Positions 36,069 to 45,430 are shown, counted from the stretch's first letter. The stretch: DNA of 64,000 nucleotides from Haemophilus_D parainfluenzae_AD (GCF_001679325.1 NZ_LZMX01000029.1); one strand, 5' to 3'. Numbers and translations: made by a program. Notes: generated from the sequence alone by a model not told the origin.

Positions 36069-36593
36069 TTACTTTTGCTTTAAATTAGCTAATACAGCGA
36101 ACGGGTTCGGTTTTTTTGCCAATTCTTCAGGCAATTCGCCAAAAACCTGTTCGTGCGCGGACACTTCACAGTGTTCAGATGAATGCATTGGAACAAGCGG
36201 TAGAGCTAAAATAAGTTCGTCTTCCACTGCACCAAGTAAATCTATTTCACCAAACTCATTAAATTCGATTGGCTCATAAATTTCCGGCAAGTCATCAGCC
36301 TGATCCCAATTAGCCACTGGACTATACATAAAATGACATTCCAATGTTTGTTTGAATGGCTCGCCACAACGTTGACACTCTAATTCAACATCAACTTGTA
36401 CTTGCCCTTTCATCACCACTAATTTTTGTGGATCAATATAAAACGATAATGTTACCTGTGCATCGCTGAGCACTTTCCCCGTAGATTCAGCTAAACGCAC
36501 TAACTGAATAGCGGTATAATAACCATCATAATCAATTCTTTGTTGAGCGTCTTTAACCGGATCAACGGTTAGGGGTAGTTTTACCTTTTGCAT
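36069..36593 (-). CDS. yceD: YceD (DUF177), 23S rRNA accumulation protein
   Basis: A 174-residue protein with ECQRCGEPF, a CxxC possibly binding metal, and the family C-terminus GELPEELAKKPNPFAVLANL. Relatives in E. coli and plants affect 23S rRNA accumulation. I start at MQKVKLPLTVDP, the conserved N-terminus; a TTG three codons earlier is possible because an AGG lies before it. It heads the rpmF-plsX-fabH operon. Confidence 0.9.
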   Translation of the reverse strand: MQKVKLPLTVDPVKDAQQRIDYDGYYTAIQLVRLAESTGKVLSDAQVTLSFYIDPQKLVVMKGQVQVDVELECQRCGEPFKQTLECHFMYSPVANWDQADDLPEIYEPIEFNEFGEIDLLGAVEDELILALPLVPMHSSEHCEVSAHEQVFGELPEELAKKPNPFAVLANLKQK

Positions 36594-36726
36594 AGGGTGC
36601 AAATATTACCTGTTGTCAATAAAATAGTCAAAGGAAATTCACACTAATTATGAGAAAAGTTCAATCGCTATCTAAACTCTCTCAAGATTTACACCTTTAC
36701 AAAGTGCGGTCATTTTTTCCTGTATT

Positions 36727-38571
36727 TTACTCAGCATGCTCACTCAAGAAGCCACCGCTTTGATGTTTCCAAAGGCGAGCATAAAGCCCATTTTGTTCAA
36801 GCAATTCTGCATGAGTCCCTTGCTCGACAATTTGTCCTTTATCTAACACAATTAAACGATCCATTGCCGCAATAGTGGATAAACGGTGAGCGATAGCAAT
36901 AACCGTTTTATTTTCCATCATCTTATCAAGACTTTCTTGGATCGCGACTTCCACTTCGGAGTCTAGCGCACTGGTCGCTTCATCCAAGAGTAAAATTGGC
37001 GCATCTTTTAACATGACACGCGCAATGGCAATACGCTGGCGTTGTCCACCCGAGAGTTTCACCCCACGTTCACCAACATGGGCATCATAGCCTTTTCTGC
37101 CTTGAGCATCGCTGAGATAAGGAATGAAATCAGCCGCCTCCGCACGTTTAGCTGCATTGATCATTTCTTCATCTGTCGCAGTTGGACGACCATAAATAAT
37201 GTTATCGCGAACAGAGCGGTGTAAAAGCGAGGTATCTTGCGTCACTAAACCAATTTGGCTACGAAGACTTTCTTGGCTCACATCTAAAATATTTTGACCA
37301 TCAATGGTAATAAAACCCTCTTGGGCTTCATAGAAGCGTAAAAGTAAATTAACAATAGTTGATTTGCCCGCGCCAGAACGACCTATTAAGCCAACTTTTT
37401 CACCTGGTTTAATAGTGAGATTAAAATGGTTAAGCAACGGTTTATTCGGATCATAAGCAAACGAAATATCGTTAAATTTGATTTCGCCTTGTTTTACTTC
37501 TAATGCAACACAATTTGGCTTATCAACAATGGTATGTGGTTTGGTTAGCGTTGCCATACCATCATTCACTGTCCCGATATTTTCAAATAAACGAGCTGAT
37601 TCCCACATAATCCAGCGGGAAAGCCCATTTACACGTAACGCCATAGCAGTTGCTGTGGCTACAGCCCCCACACCAACTTGACCATTTTGCCATAACACCA
37701 CGCCTAAAATTGCGGTGCTTAACGTTAAGAAGATATTGGTTGCATACGTTAAGGTATCTAATGAACTCGCCAAACGCATTTGTGCATGCACGGTGACCAT
37801 AAATTCTTCCATGGAACGTTTTGCATAATTGGCTTCTCTCGCATCATGTGAAAATAGTTTTACCGTTGCAATATTCGAGTAAGCATCCGTGATACGCCCC
37901 GTCATAAGAGATCGCGCATCAGCCTGTCGTTGTGCGGTTTTCGCTAAGCGTGGTATAAGCAAACGTAAAATAGTCACAAAGGCCACAATCCATAAGAAAA
38001 ACGGCACTAAAAACCAGGTATCTAAAGCCGCAAGTACCAAGCCTGAAGTAATAAAATATACGGCAACATACACCAGCATATCCGCAATGGTCATGACGGT
38101 ATCACGCACCGCAAGAGCAGTTTGCATCACTTTCGCCGATACACGGCCTGCAAATTCATCTTGATAGAAGCTTAAGCTTTGTCCTAGCATCAAACGGTGG
38201 AAATTCCAACGCAAACGCATTGGAAATACCCCTTGTAGCGTTTGTAAGCGTACATTCACACCTACGAATAACCATACAATACTGAAAATGAGCAAAGCTG
38301 CCATGCCAGCAAGCAAATGCCCTTTTTCTTGCCAAAGCGTGCTTGGTGTATAAGCGCCTAGCCAGTCCACCAATAACCCCATAAATTGGAAAAGTAAGGC
38401 TTCCATTACACCAATACCGACCGTCAATACCGCAAGTAAAAAGATCCAGCCTTTCATGCCATCAATACTTGACCAAATAAAACGGAACAAGCCTTTTTCA
38501 GGCGTAGTAGGATTGCTTTCCGGATAAGGATTTAAACGGTTTTCAAACCATGAAAATATTTTATTAAACAT
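36727..38571 (-). CDS. ABC transporter, fused permease and ATPase (exporter type)
   Basis: A 614-residue half-transporter that should work as a dimer. Six membrane helices occupy residues ~38-330. The nucleotide-binding domain (~365-600) has Walker A GRSGAGKST, signature LSGGQRQR, Walker B ILLLDEATSALD and switch His in AHRLST, so it is complete. Substrate is not indicated by sequence; the family covers lipids, peptides, drugs and heme-related compounds. Its neighbours are an AraC regulator and an AhpD-like gene. Confidence 0.88.
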   Translation of the reverse strand: MFNKIFSWFENRLNPYPESNPTTPEKGLFRFIWSSIDGMKGWIFLLAVLTVGIGVMEALLFQFMGLLVDWLGAYTPSTLWQEKGHLLAGMAALLIFSIVWLFVGVNVRLQTLQGVFPMRLRWNFHRLMLGQSLSFYQDEFAGRVSAKVMQTALAVRDTVMTIADMLVYVAVYFITSGLVLAALDTWFLVPFFLWIVAFVTILRLLIPRLAKTAQRQADARSLMTGRITDAYSNIATVKLFSHDAREANYAKRSMEEFMVTVHAQMRLASSLDTLTYATNIFLTLSTAILGVVLWQNGQVGVGAVATATAMALRVNGLSRWIMWESARLFENIGTVNDGMATLTKPHTIVDKPNCVALEVKQGEIKFNDISFAYDPNKPLLNHFNLTIKPGEKVGLIGRSGAGKSTIVNLLLRFYEAQEGFITIDGQNILDVSQESLRSQIGLVTQDTSLLHRSVRDNIIYGRPTATDEEMINAAKRAEAADFIPYLSDAQGRKGYDAHVGERGVKLSGGQRQRIAIARVMLKDAPILLLDEATSALDSEVEVAIQESLDKMMENKTVIAIAHRLSTIAAMDRLIVLDKGQIVEQGTHAELLEQNGLYARLWKHQSGGFLSEHAE

Positions 38572-38648
38572 AACAATACCTTAAAAAAATTAAAGGCGAC
38601 AGAGCCGCCTAAAGTGCGGTCATTATATCGTAAGTTTTGAACGATGGG

Positions 38649-39539
38649 CTAAGTTTTGCGAAATTGACTCGGTGAAATCCCATAAATTGCTTTAAATGCT
38701 TTACTAAAATGCGCTTCGGATTGATACCCTACTTCAAGGGCAATCGCTAGAATAGTCCTTTGCGTATTTTTCAATAAAACAGCCGCCATTTCTAACCGCA
38801 CTTGTGTAAGAAATTTCCCTGGTGGCATCCCGAGTTGCTGTTGAAAGATCCGCATAAAGGTCGCACGAGACATGGAAGCCAACTCTGCTAATTGTTCAAT
38901 ATTCCAATCTAATTGAGGTGAAAACAGGATTTTTTCAAGGACTTGATTCAGCCTTTTATCCTGCAACGCAGCTAATAAGCCTTGATTAAGCAAACCTATT
39001 TGCTGTGCATGGCGCAAAATATAAATAAACAACACATTTGATAGTGCGTCTATCACGGATTTTGTGCCTTGCTCCGGTTTCTCGGCTTCTTGTAAAAAAA
39101 GTGAAACCAAAGGCTGCACAGGCGTATTTTGCAGCGAAAGATGTAGATAGTCTGGTAACGAATCAATTAATAATGATGGTTTTTGGTAATAAAACGTCCC
39201 ACAAAACATCTTCAGATCGGGCGTACCTGCTCCTATTTGATGGACATTAAAAAGTGCATTTGATTGCTCTTTCTGTAGACTATTCTCTCTTTTTTGTTGA
39301 GAACTGCCCAAAAAGTGCGGTCGATTTTGAGGGAGAAAAAAGAGATCACCTTTCTTCAAATGAAACTGTTTTCCCGCAAAGGTTACCCAGCACTCACCTT
39401 GCTCGATTAAATGAAATAAACCTTGGTATTCCGCCGCTTCTGGCTGATGTTCAACTTGCCAATCCCCTTGAAACAAGCAGCGAATATTAATTTCCCCACG
39501 CACTTGCGCCAGCTGTGTTAATTTATCTAAATAATCCAT
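38649..39539 (-). CDS. AraC-family regulator with cupin sensor domain
   Basis: A 296-residue transcription factor. The N-terminal half is a cupin-like sensor of the type found in several AraC regulators (GLFHLIEQGECWVTF, FHLKKGDLFFLPQNRPHFL). The C-terminal 100 residues hold two helix-turn-helix units: LAELASMSRATFMRIFQQQLG and ILAIALEVGYQSEAHFSKAFKAIYGISPSQFRK. It is divergent from the AhpD-like gene, 103 bases away, its likely target. The ligand is unknown. Confidence 0.88.
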   Translation of the reverse strand: MDYLDKLTQLAQVRGEINIRCLFQGDWQVEHQPEAAEYQGLFHLIEQGECWVTFAGKQFHLKKGDLFFLPQNRPHFLGSSQQKRENSLQKEQSNALFNVHQIGAGTPDLKMFCGTFYYQKPSLLIDSLPDYLHLSLQNTPVQPLVSLFLQEAEKPEQGTKSVIDALSNVLFIYILRHAQQIGLLNQGLLAALQDKRLNQVLEKILFSPQLDWNIEQLAELASMSRATFMRIFQQQLGMPPGKFLTQVRLEMAAVLLKNTQRTILAIALEVGYQSEAHFSKAFKAIYGISPSQFRKT

Positions 39540-39598
39540 TGTGAGATTTTCCGTCTAAAAGTTAAGACAATTTGACAAGTATCATACGCTAATCTGCT

Positions 39599-39604
39599 TA
39601 TAAT
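39599..39604 (+). promoter_or_regulatory. -10 element of the AhpD-like gene
   Basis: A perfect TATAAT, 38 bases before the ATG. The nearest TTGACA (39572-39577) is 21 bases away, too far for a normal spacer, which fits an activator-dependent promoter controlled by the divergent AraC regulator. Confidence 0.5.
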
Positions 39605-39642
39605 TCCTCTCGAAATTTATACTAAATTTAAGGAGAAAAACA

Positions 39643-39987
39643 ATGTTTGCAGATTGGAAAAATGATGTAGCACACGTTAAAAAATCATTCGGTGCATTAG
39701 GTAAAAAATACCCTAAAATGTTACAAGCTTATGGTGCATTAGGTGCGGCTGCGGCAGAAGGTAACGTATTAGATGCCAAAACCCGTGAATTAATTGCATT
39801 GGCTGTTGCAGTCACAACACGTTGTGAAAGCTGCATTGGCGTGCACGCTGATGAAGCGGTGAAAGCAGGTGCAACTGAAGAAGAAGTGGCAGCAGCATTA
39901 GCGATGTCTATCGCATTAAATGCCGGTGCAGCTTACACCTACTCTCTTCGTGCATTAGAAGCTTACAACGCACAAAAAGGCGAATAA
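39643..39987 (+). CDS. carboxymuconolactone decarboxylase/AhpD-like protein
   Basis: A 114-residue CMD-fold protein. The redox motif TRCESCIGVHADEAVKAG carries the CxxC and the following His found in AhpD-like peroxidase partners; enzymes acting as true decarboxylases lack the CxxC. GGAG lies before the ATG. A role in disulfide or peroxide chemistry is inferred from the motif. The divergent AraC gene probably controls it. Confidence 0.85.
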   Translation: MFADWKNDVAHVKKSFGALGKKYPKMLQAYGALGAAAAEGNVLDAKTRELIALAVAVTTRCESCIGVHADEAVKAGATEEEVAAALAMSIALNAGAAYTYSLRALEAYNAQKGE

Positions 39988-40013
39988 TTCGCAAGGAACT
40001 TTATGATTCTTTT

Positions 40014-40031
40014 AGCCCTCATTTGAGGGCT
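40014..40031 (+). terminator. terminator of the AhpD-like gene
   Basis: Stem AGCCCTC / GAGGGCT with a 4-base loop and a run of T, 26 bases past the stop. Confidence 0.88.
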
Positions 40032-40057
40032 TTTTTATCTCTAAAATTGACCGCACT

Positions 40058-41113
40058 TTAAAATAAATTCAAGGCTCTCATCTGAGCAACCACTTGCTCT
40101 ACCTGAATTTCAGCCATTAAATTTTTGCCTTTTAATTTGGTCACCCAAGGCAATTCACTTGAAGGCTTACCTTGTTCTTTCTGCACATTTTCTTCATATA
40201 CTGACACCACATTATCCAGATTATGATAAGGTGCGGTACGCAATGGGTTGTGATAAGCATACAATCCAATCACTGGCGTGCCTTGCGTGGTGGCAATATG
40301 AGCTGGACCTGAATCGGGCGAGATGACTAAATTTGCTTGATGAATTAATGCAGCAAGTTGTTTCAAACTGGTTTTTCCAGAGGCATCAACTGGTTGAAAA
40401 TCACAAAGTGCGATAATTTTTTTCACCATTTCTAATTCGCGTTTTGCTGGTGAGCTACAAAAAATTACATTCACATTATGTTGATGAGCAATATTTGCTA
40501 CTTCCGCATAACGCTCAACCACCCAATCTTTCTCAGCCTTACTGGAGCAAGGAGAAATAATCAGATTTTTGCGCGTTGGATCGATAAATTGTTTAGCGTA
40601 TTCTCGATCTGAATCAGAAATTGCCAATTGCCAAGAAAGCATTTTCGCCGGTGGCACGCCTAGATAATCCGCAAAAGCCATGAAACCATCTAGCACATGA
40701 GGCGTTTCAGGATCTTGAACTCGACAGTTTACAAACAACCACTGCCCTTCTCGAGAACGTTTTTTGCCAAACCCAATTTTATATTTTGCTTGAATACCAA
40801 GAGAGATAATCGAAGCACGAAATGCCGTCTGCATATTTAAAAGCGCATCAAATTGATTGTTTTTCAAAAACATCCATAAATTCCACACGCCTTTCCAACC
40901 GCTCTTTTTATCGTAAGGAACAAGCTCAACACCTTCAATACCAGAAAGCAAGCCCATTTCAGTTTTCCCCACAATCCACGTTAATTTGGTTTGCGGCCAA
41001 TACCGTTGAATATGCTGCACCACAGCCAGTGCATGACAAACATCGCCCACCGCAGACAAACGCAAAATACAAAGTGATTTAGGAGGTGAAGTAAAAAGTG
41101 GAGAATGGGACAT
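40058..41113 (-). CDS. opsX: LPS heptosyltransferase I
   Basis: A 351-residue GT9 glycosyltransferase adding the first heptose to Kdo in the inner core. N-terminal LRLSAVGDVCHALAVVQ and C-terminal VISPDSGPAHIATTQGTPVIGLY (the ADP-heptose site) are typical. I name it opsX, not waaQ or waaF, because it is divergent from kdkA, a pairing known in Haemophilus, where the first heptose is added to phosphorylated Kdo. Confidence 0.82.
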   Translation of the reverse strand: MSHSPLFTSPPKSLCILRLSAVGDVCHALAVVQHIQRYWPQTKLTWIVGKTEMGLLSGIEGVELVPYDKKSGWKGVWNLWMFLKNNQFDALLNMQTAFRASIISLGIQAKYKIGFGKKRSREGQWLFVNCRVQDPETPHVLDGFMAFADYLGVPPAKMLSWQLAISDSDREYAKQFIDPTRKNLIISPCSSKAEKDWVVERYAEVANIAHQHNVNVIFCSSPAKRELEMVKKIIALCDFQPVDASGKTSLKQLAALIHQANLVISPDSGPAHIATTQGTPVIGLYAYHNPLRTAPYHNLDNVVSVYEENVQKEQGKPSSELPWVTKLKGKNLMAEIQVEQVVAQMRALNLF

Positions 41114-41190
41114 TTGAGTTCCTCGCGCATTTAATTTCCGCCTATTTTAAAGTAGAATGAGGGCATTTTCTATTATTCAGTTCAACTAAA

Positions 41191-41916
41191 ATGCTTGAAT
41201 TCCAACAAGATAATCAATTCTTTCTTTTTAATCTCACGGAAAAACCAACAGAGCCCGCTTCATTTTTTGAATCGGCTTTTTGGGAAAAACAACAACGGAT
41301 TACCGGTTCAGCCATAGGACGCGGCACAACCTACTTCCTAAATACAAAAGATCTGTTTGGGGTAAACACTGCCCTTCGTCATTATTATCGAGGTGGTTTA
41401 TGGGGAAAATTCAACAAAGATCGCTATCGTTTTCAATCATTGACTGAAACACGTAGCGTGGCAGAATTTCAGCTGTTAAATCAACTCCATCAAGCTGGTG
41501 TAGCCGTACCTAAACCGATTGCTGCACGTGTTAAAAAAGGCAAATTAGGAATTTGCTACCAAGCGGATATCTTGATTGAAAAGATCGAAAATGCCCAAGA
41601 TCTAACCGCACTTTTACAAACACAGCAACTGCCGAATGACATCTGGCAAGCTATTGGTAAATTAATTCGCCAATTACATGATTTGCAAATTTGCCATACG
41701 GATCTCAATGCTCATAATATTCTTGTTCAACAACTCGAAAATGAACAAAAATGTTGGCTTATTGATTTCGATAAGTGCGGTCAAAAATCAGGAGATTCTT
41801 GGAAACAAGGCAACCTAGAAAGATTACACCGCTCTTTTGTCAAAGAAGTCGGCAGAATGAATATTCAATTCAATGAAGAAAATTGGGATGAATTGTTGAA
41901 AGGATATAACGCCTAA
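41191..41916 (+). CDS. kdkA: 3-deoxy-D-manno-octulosonic acid kinase
   Basis: A 241-residue kinase that phosphorylates the single Kdo of Haemophilus LPS at position 4. It has a small protein-kinase-like fold with catalytic HTDLNAHNILV and metal-binding LIDFDKCG. An in-frame uptake sequence encodes part of DKCGQKS. It ends just before the tRNA gene. Confidence 0.93.
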   Translation: MLEFQQDNQFFLFNLTEKPTEPASFFESAFWEKQQRITGSAIGRGTTYFLNTKDLFGVNTALRHYYRGGLWGKFNKDRYRFQSLTETRSVAEFQLLNQLHQAGVAVPKPIAARVKKGKLGICYQADILIEKIENAQDLTALLQTQQLPNDIWQAIGKLIRQLHDLQICHTDLNAHNILVQQLENEQKCWLIDFDKCGQKSGDSWKQGNLERLHRSFVKEVGRMNIQFNEENWDELLKGYNA

Positions 41917-41943
41917 AACACATTAGAAAAAGGCAATAAAAAA

Positions 41944-41962
41944 AGATCGCTTAATGCGATCT
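41944..41962 (-). terminator. terminator of tRNA-Ile, also facing kdkA
   Basis: A 7-bp stem AGATCGC / GCGATCT with a 5-base loop, followed by seven T on the minus strand. Confidence 0.8.
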
Positions 41963-41969
41963 CAATAAA

Positions 41970-42046
41970 TGGTCCCCCCTACCGGACTTGAACCAGTGAC
42001 CAAGCGATTATGAGTCGCCTGCTCTAACCGACTGAGCTAAGGGGGG
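41970..42046 (-). tRNA. tRNA-Ile (CAU anticodon, lysidine-dependent)
   Basis: A 77-base tRNA with full cloverleaf: acceptor CCCCCCT/AGGGGGG, D stem GCTC/GAGC, anticodon stem GGCGA/TCGCT with loop CTCATAA, T arm ACTGG-TTCAAGT-CCGGT, and an encoded CCA. The anticodon is CAU, which would read as Met, but AGCAGGCGACUCAUAAUCGCUUGGUC matches the minor Ile tRNA of E. coli rather than elongator or initiator Met. C34 is expected to become lysidine by TilS, so it reads AUA. Confidence 0.92.
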
Positions 42047-42137
42047 AAAGTGCGGTTGATTATAGAGAAATAATTATTTGAAGTCTATACAAAAAAGGAT
42101 GGTCGTTGGAAATTTGACCACCCTTTTTTCAAATGAA

Positions 42138-44303
42138 TTATTGCAATACCGAAATATCCGCCACTTGTAAGAACAAGTCTTGTAACGTGTTTAAAATCGC
42201 TAAGCGGTTTTGGCGTAATGCTGGATCTTCAGCATTTACCATCACGTTATCAAAGAAGTTGTCTACCGGTGCGCGTAAGTTCGCTAATTTATCTAATACT
42301 GCCGTGTAATCACCTTTTGCAATAAGCGGTTGTACTTCAGTACGTAATGCAAGTACCGCTTCAGCAAGGGCTTTTTCTGCTGGCTCTACGCAAGCGGTCA
42401 AATTGATCTCGCCAATTGCAGCATCCGCTTTCGCTAAGATATTACTTACACGTTTATTTGCTGCCGCTAAGGCTTCCGCTGAATCTAAAGTACGGAAGTG
42501 GGAAACCGCATGCACGCGCGCATCAAAATCAGCAGGACGAGTTGGACGACGCGCCAATACCGCTTGAATTACATCCACCGCAATGCCTTTATCTTGATAC
42601 CACGCACGGAAACGACCGAGCATAAAATCAACCACTTCTTTAACGACATTAGCATTAGTTAAAGGACTTGCTACAGATAACTTACTTTCCCCATCTTTTT
42701 GAATAGCAAAAATAGGACGAGGATTTCCCTTACCTAAATTTTCTTCAAACTTAGTTTGAGCTACACTCTCGTAGCTTTGAACAGATTTTTTGACTAAATC
42801 TTCTAAATCTAGCGGTAAGTTTTTCTCAACAATAATGCGTAACGCACCTAATGCTGCACGGCGCAATGCAAATGGGTCTGCGCTGCCTTTTGGTGCTTGA
42901 CCAATACCGAAGATACCCGTTAAGGTGTCAAATTTATCCGCTAAAGCGACCGCACTTGCAACGAGTGATTTTGGTAATTCATCCCCCGCAAAGCGTGGCA
43001 TATATTGCTCATTTAACGCTACCGCGACTTCTTCGTCTTCACCATCATGACGAGCATAGTGCATACCCATTACACCTTGCGTATCGGTGAATTCGAATAC
43101 CATGTTGGTCATTAAGTCACATTTTGACAGTAAGCCAGCACGTTTTGCTTTTGCTTCGTCTGCACCGATTTGTTTTGCAATTTCGCCTGCTAGTTGCTCA
43201 ATACGGTCGGTTTTGTCTTTCAATGTACCCAGTTGTTGTTGGAACAACACGGTTTCTAAACGCGATAAACGATCAACGAGTTTTTGTTTTAAATCCGTTT
43301 TGAAGAAAAATTCCGCATCAGTTAAACGTGGACGAACCACTTTTTCGTTCCCCTCGATAATCGCCGTTGGATCTTCTGGGTTGATGTTCGAGACAAAAAT
43401 AAAGTGCGGTAATAATTTTCCGTCTTTGTCATAAATTGGGAAATATTTTTGGTCGCCTTTCATGGTGTAAACCAACGCTTCCGCAGGCACGGCTAAGAAG
43501 CGCTCTTCAAATTTCGCCGCTAACACATTTGGATATTCCACCAAGGAAGTGACTTCTTCAAGCAGACTTTCTTCAATATCAGCCACACCGCCAAGTGCGG
43601 TCGCTTTTGCTTGAGATTTTGCCAAAATTTCTGCTTTACGCTCGTTGAAATCGGCTACTACTGAACCTTTTTCACGCAATAATTGCGGGTATTGGTCTGC
43701 ATGTTGAATTTCAAATTCTTTTTCACCTAAGAAACGGTGACCGCGGATGGTGCGCGCACTTGCTACACCTAAAATTTCGCCTTCGATTAACTCATCGCCT
43801 AACAGCATGGTCACCGTGTGAACCGGACGGATAAACTGCACGGTTTTATCTGCCCAACGCATCGGTTTTGGAATTGGCAATTTCGCTAACGCATTGGTCA
43901 CAATATCGTTCAGCAAGTTTTTGGTCGGCTGACCTTCAATTTTTGCACGGTGAACTAACCATTCGCCTTTATCAGTTGCAATGCGTTCTGCTTGTTCAAC
44001 AGTAATGCCACAACCACGCGCCCAGCCTTCCGCCGCTTTTGTTGGTTTGCCTTCTGCATCAAAGGCTGCTGACACTGCAGGTCCGCGTTTTTCGATTTCT
44101 TTGCTTGGCTGTTGTGTGGCTAAGTTCAACACTTTCACCGCCAAACGACGCGGCGCCGCAAACCATTCGATTTTATCGAAGGTTAAACCTGCTTGGTTCA
44201 ATTCCGCCTCAACGTTATCCGCAAAAGAAGTCGCTAATGTTTTGAGAGCTTTTGGCGGCAGCTCTTCTGTGCCTATTTCTACTAGGAAGTTTTGGGTTGT
44301 CAT
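42138..44303 (-). CDS. glyS: glycyl-tRNA synthetase beta subunit
   Basis: The beta subunit of the tetrameric bacterial GlyRS. I start at MTTQNFLVEIGTEELPPK (44303), the conserved N-terminus with AGAG upstream. It is 721 residues, about 30 longer than the usual ~690. The excess lies near residues 512-549, just before NVVKEVVDFMLGRFRAWYQ, where an extra segment KFEENLGKGNPRPIFAIQKD appears in one continuous frame. It is separated from glyQ by about 8 kb. Confidence 0.96.
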   Translation of the reverse strand: MTTQNFLVEIGTEELPPKALKTLATSFADNVEAELNQAGLTFDKIEWFAAPRRLAVKVLNLATQQPSKEIEKRGPAVSAAFDAEGKPTKAAEGWARGCGITVEQAERIATDKGEWLVHRAKIEGQPTKNLLNDIVTNALAKLPIPKPMRWADKTVQFIRPVHTVTMLLGDELIEGEILGVASARTIRGHRFLGEKEFEIQHADQYPQLLREKGSVVADFNERKAEILAKSQAKATALGGVADIEESLLEEVTSLVEYPNVLAAKFEERFLAVPAEALVYTMKGDQKYFPIYDKDGKLLPHFIFVSNINPEDPTAIIEGNEKVVRPRLTDAEFFFKTDLKQKLVDRLSRLETVLFQQQLGTLKDKTDRIEQLAGEIAKQIGADEAKAKRAGLLSKCDLMTNMVFEFTDTQGVMGMHYARHDGEDEEVAVALNEQYMPRFAGDELPKSLVASAVALADKFDTLTGIFGIGQAPKGSADPFALRRAALGALRIIVEKNLPLDLEDLVKKSVQSYESVAQTKFEENLGKGNPRPIFAIQKDGESKLSVASPLTNANVVKEVVDFMLGRFRAWYQDKGIAVDVIQAVLARRPTRPADFDARVHAVSHFRTLDSAEALAAANKRVSNILAKADAAIGEINLTACVEPAEKALAEAVLALRTEVQPLIAKGDYTAVLDKLANLRAPVDNFFDNVMVNAEDPALRQNRLAILNTLQDLFLQVADISVLQ

Positions 44304-44349
44304 TTTGTTTTCTCTGGTAAGGTGCACCTTGGCACCATTTTATTTTAAT

Positions 44350-44820
44350 TTAATCTTTTTCAATAATAGCTTCACATTTCACTGGAAAATTAAGTGAATT
44401 TGCAATAAAACACGCGTGATGCGCATTTTCATGTAATGCCAATGCCTTAACAGCATCCGACTCACTTGAAATTCTTACACGAGGTTTTAATGTTGCTGAA
44501 ATAAAACGTCCTGCTTGTTCAGAACTGCCTTCATCCATAATTGCGATAGCCTCATCACGGTATGCTTGCACAATAATGTTATTAACGGCACAAAAATGTA
44601 AATACCATAATTTATGGCAAGCAGAAATAGAGGCTAATAACATATCTTCTGGATTCCAACGTGTTTTATCACCACGAAAAGCTGGATCAGCAGAACCTAA
44701 AATATTAGGTTTATTCAATGCCGAAGCAATAAAATCCCGCTCATACGCGGTATAAGAAGAAGTGCCTCGCCCTGAATTTCCAACCCACTCTACGGTAGTT
44801 TGATAAGTATGTTGCTTCAT
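44350..44820 (-). CDS. OsmC-family protein
   Basis: A 156-residue OsmC/Ohr-fold protein. Two Cys residues are placed as in the family, SISACHKLWYLHFC and HHACFIANSLNFPV, along with PEDMLLAS. Relatives reduce organic hydroperoxides using dihydrolipoate; whether this member does so cannot be told. It lies next to glyS and the palindromic element. Confidence 0.85.
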   Translation of the reverse strand: MKQHTYQTTVEWVGNSGRGTSSYTAYERDFIASALNKPNILGSADPAFRGDKTRWNPEDMLLASISACHKLWYLHFCAVNNIIVQAYRDEAIAIMDEGSSEQAGRFISATLKPRVRISSESDAVKALALHENAHHACFIANSLNFPVKCEAIIEKD

Positions 44821-44841
44821 TATATTTTCTTCGTTTTCACT

Positions 44842-45041
44842 TCTGCCAAATCTCCCCTACCCCTCTTTGCTAAAGAGGGGATTGGATCTTTGGCGAGTTA
44901 AATATTTATGTTCTACTTTAACGTTTTTTAAAAGCAGATAATTTAATCTCTATTGAAATTAAAATGTAAATGAGACAGTTACTATCAATTTACTCAAGAA
45001 TTCCCCTCTTTAGCAAAGAGGGGTAGGGGAGATTTGGCAGA
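44842..45041. mobile_element. 200-bp palindromic MITE-like element with 40-bp inverted ends
   Basis: The first and last 40 bases (44842-44881 and 45002-45041) are exact reverse complements. Each end itself contains a 9-bp hairpin, CCCCTCTTT-GCT-AAAGAGGGG, plus the box ATCTCCCCTA. The 120-base centre is A+T-rich and has no gene. It sits 18 bases past the stop of a DUF559 gene. No target duplication was obvious. Confidence 0.75.
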
Positions 45042-45059
45042 GCTACTTAACGCTCATAC

Positions 45060-45425
45060 TCAATCAGCCCTTACATTCTCTAAAAACAAATAAATCTGCT
45101 CTACTACACTTTCAATTTCACTCATGACCTCATCATTGCTAAATCGCATCACCGTAAAACCAAGTGAATTTAATTCTGCATCTCGCAATGCGTCTTTTTC
45201 CTGATAATCAGGCTCATAGTGCTGACTACCATCTAATTCGATAATCAGCTTTGCTTTCGCACAATAAAAATCAACGATATAACTTAAAAGTGGCTTTTGT
45301 CGATTAAATCGAAATCCTAATAATTGATCTCGATTGATGCGTTGCCATAATTTTCTTTCCGCATCAGTTTGATCCACTCGCAATTTCTGCGAATTCTCTT
45401 TTAAGTATTTTTCATAGGGTTGCAT
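45060..45425 (-). CDS. DUF559 endonuclease-like protein
   Basis: A 121-residue protein of the DUF559 family, which has a Vsr/restriction-endonuclease-like fold. The likely active site is KAKLIIELDGSQHYEPDYQEKDALRDAEL, where E, D, H and following acidic residues fit metal-dependent nucleases; LLGFRFNRQKPLLSYIVDFYC is also family-typical. It starts 5 bases after the phosphatase stop. The neighbouring inverted-repeat element suggests a role in repeat mobility, but that is hypothesis. Confidence 0.8.
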   Translation of the reverse strand: MQPYEKYLKENSQKLRVDQTDAERKLWQRINRDQLLGFRFNRQKPLLSYIVDFYCAKAKLIIELDGSQHYEPDYQEKDALRDAELNSLGFTVMRFSNDEVMSEIESVVEQIYLFLENVRAD

Positions 45426-45430
45426 GAACG

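Noticed and set aside
41970..42046. tRNA-Met assignment from the CAU anticodon
   Set aside because: Arm sequences match the minor isoleucine tRNA much better than either Met tRNA.
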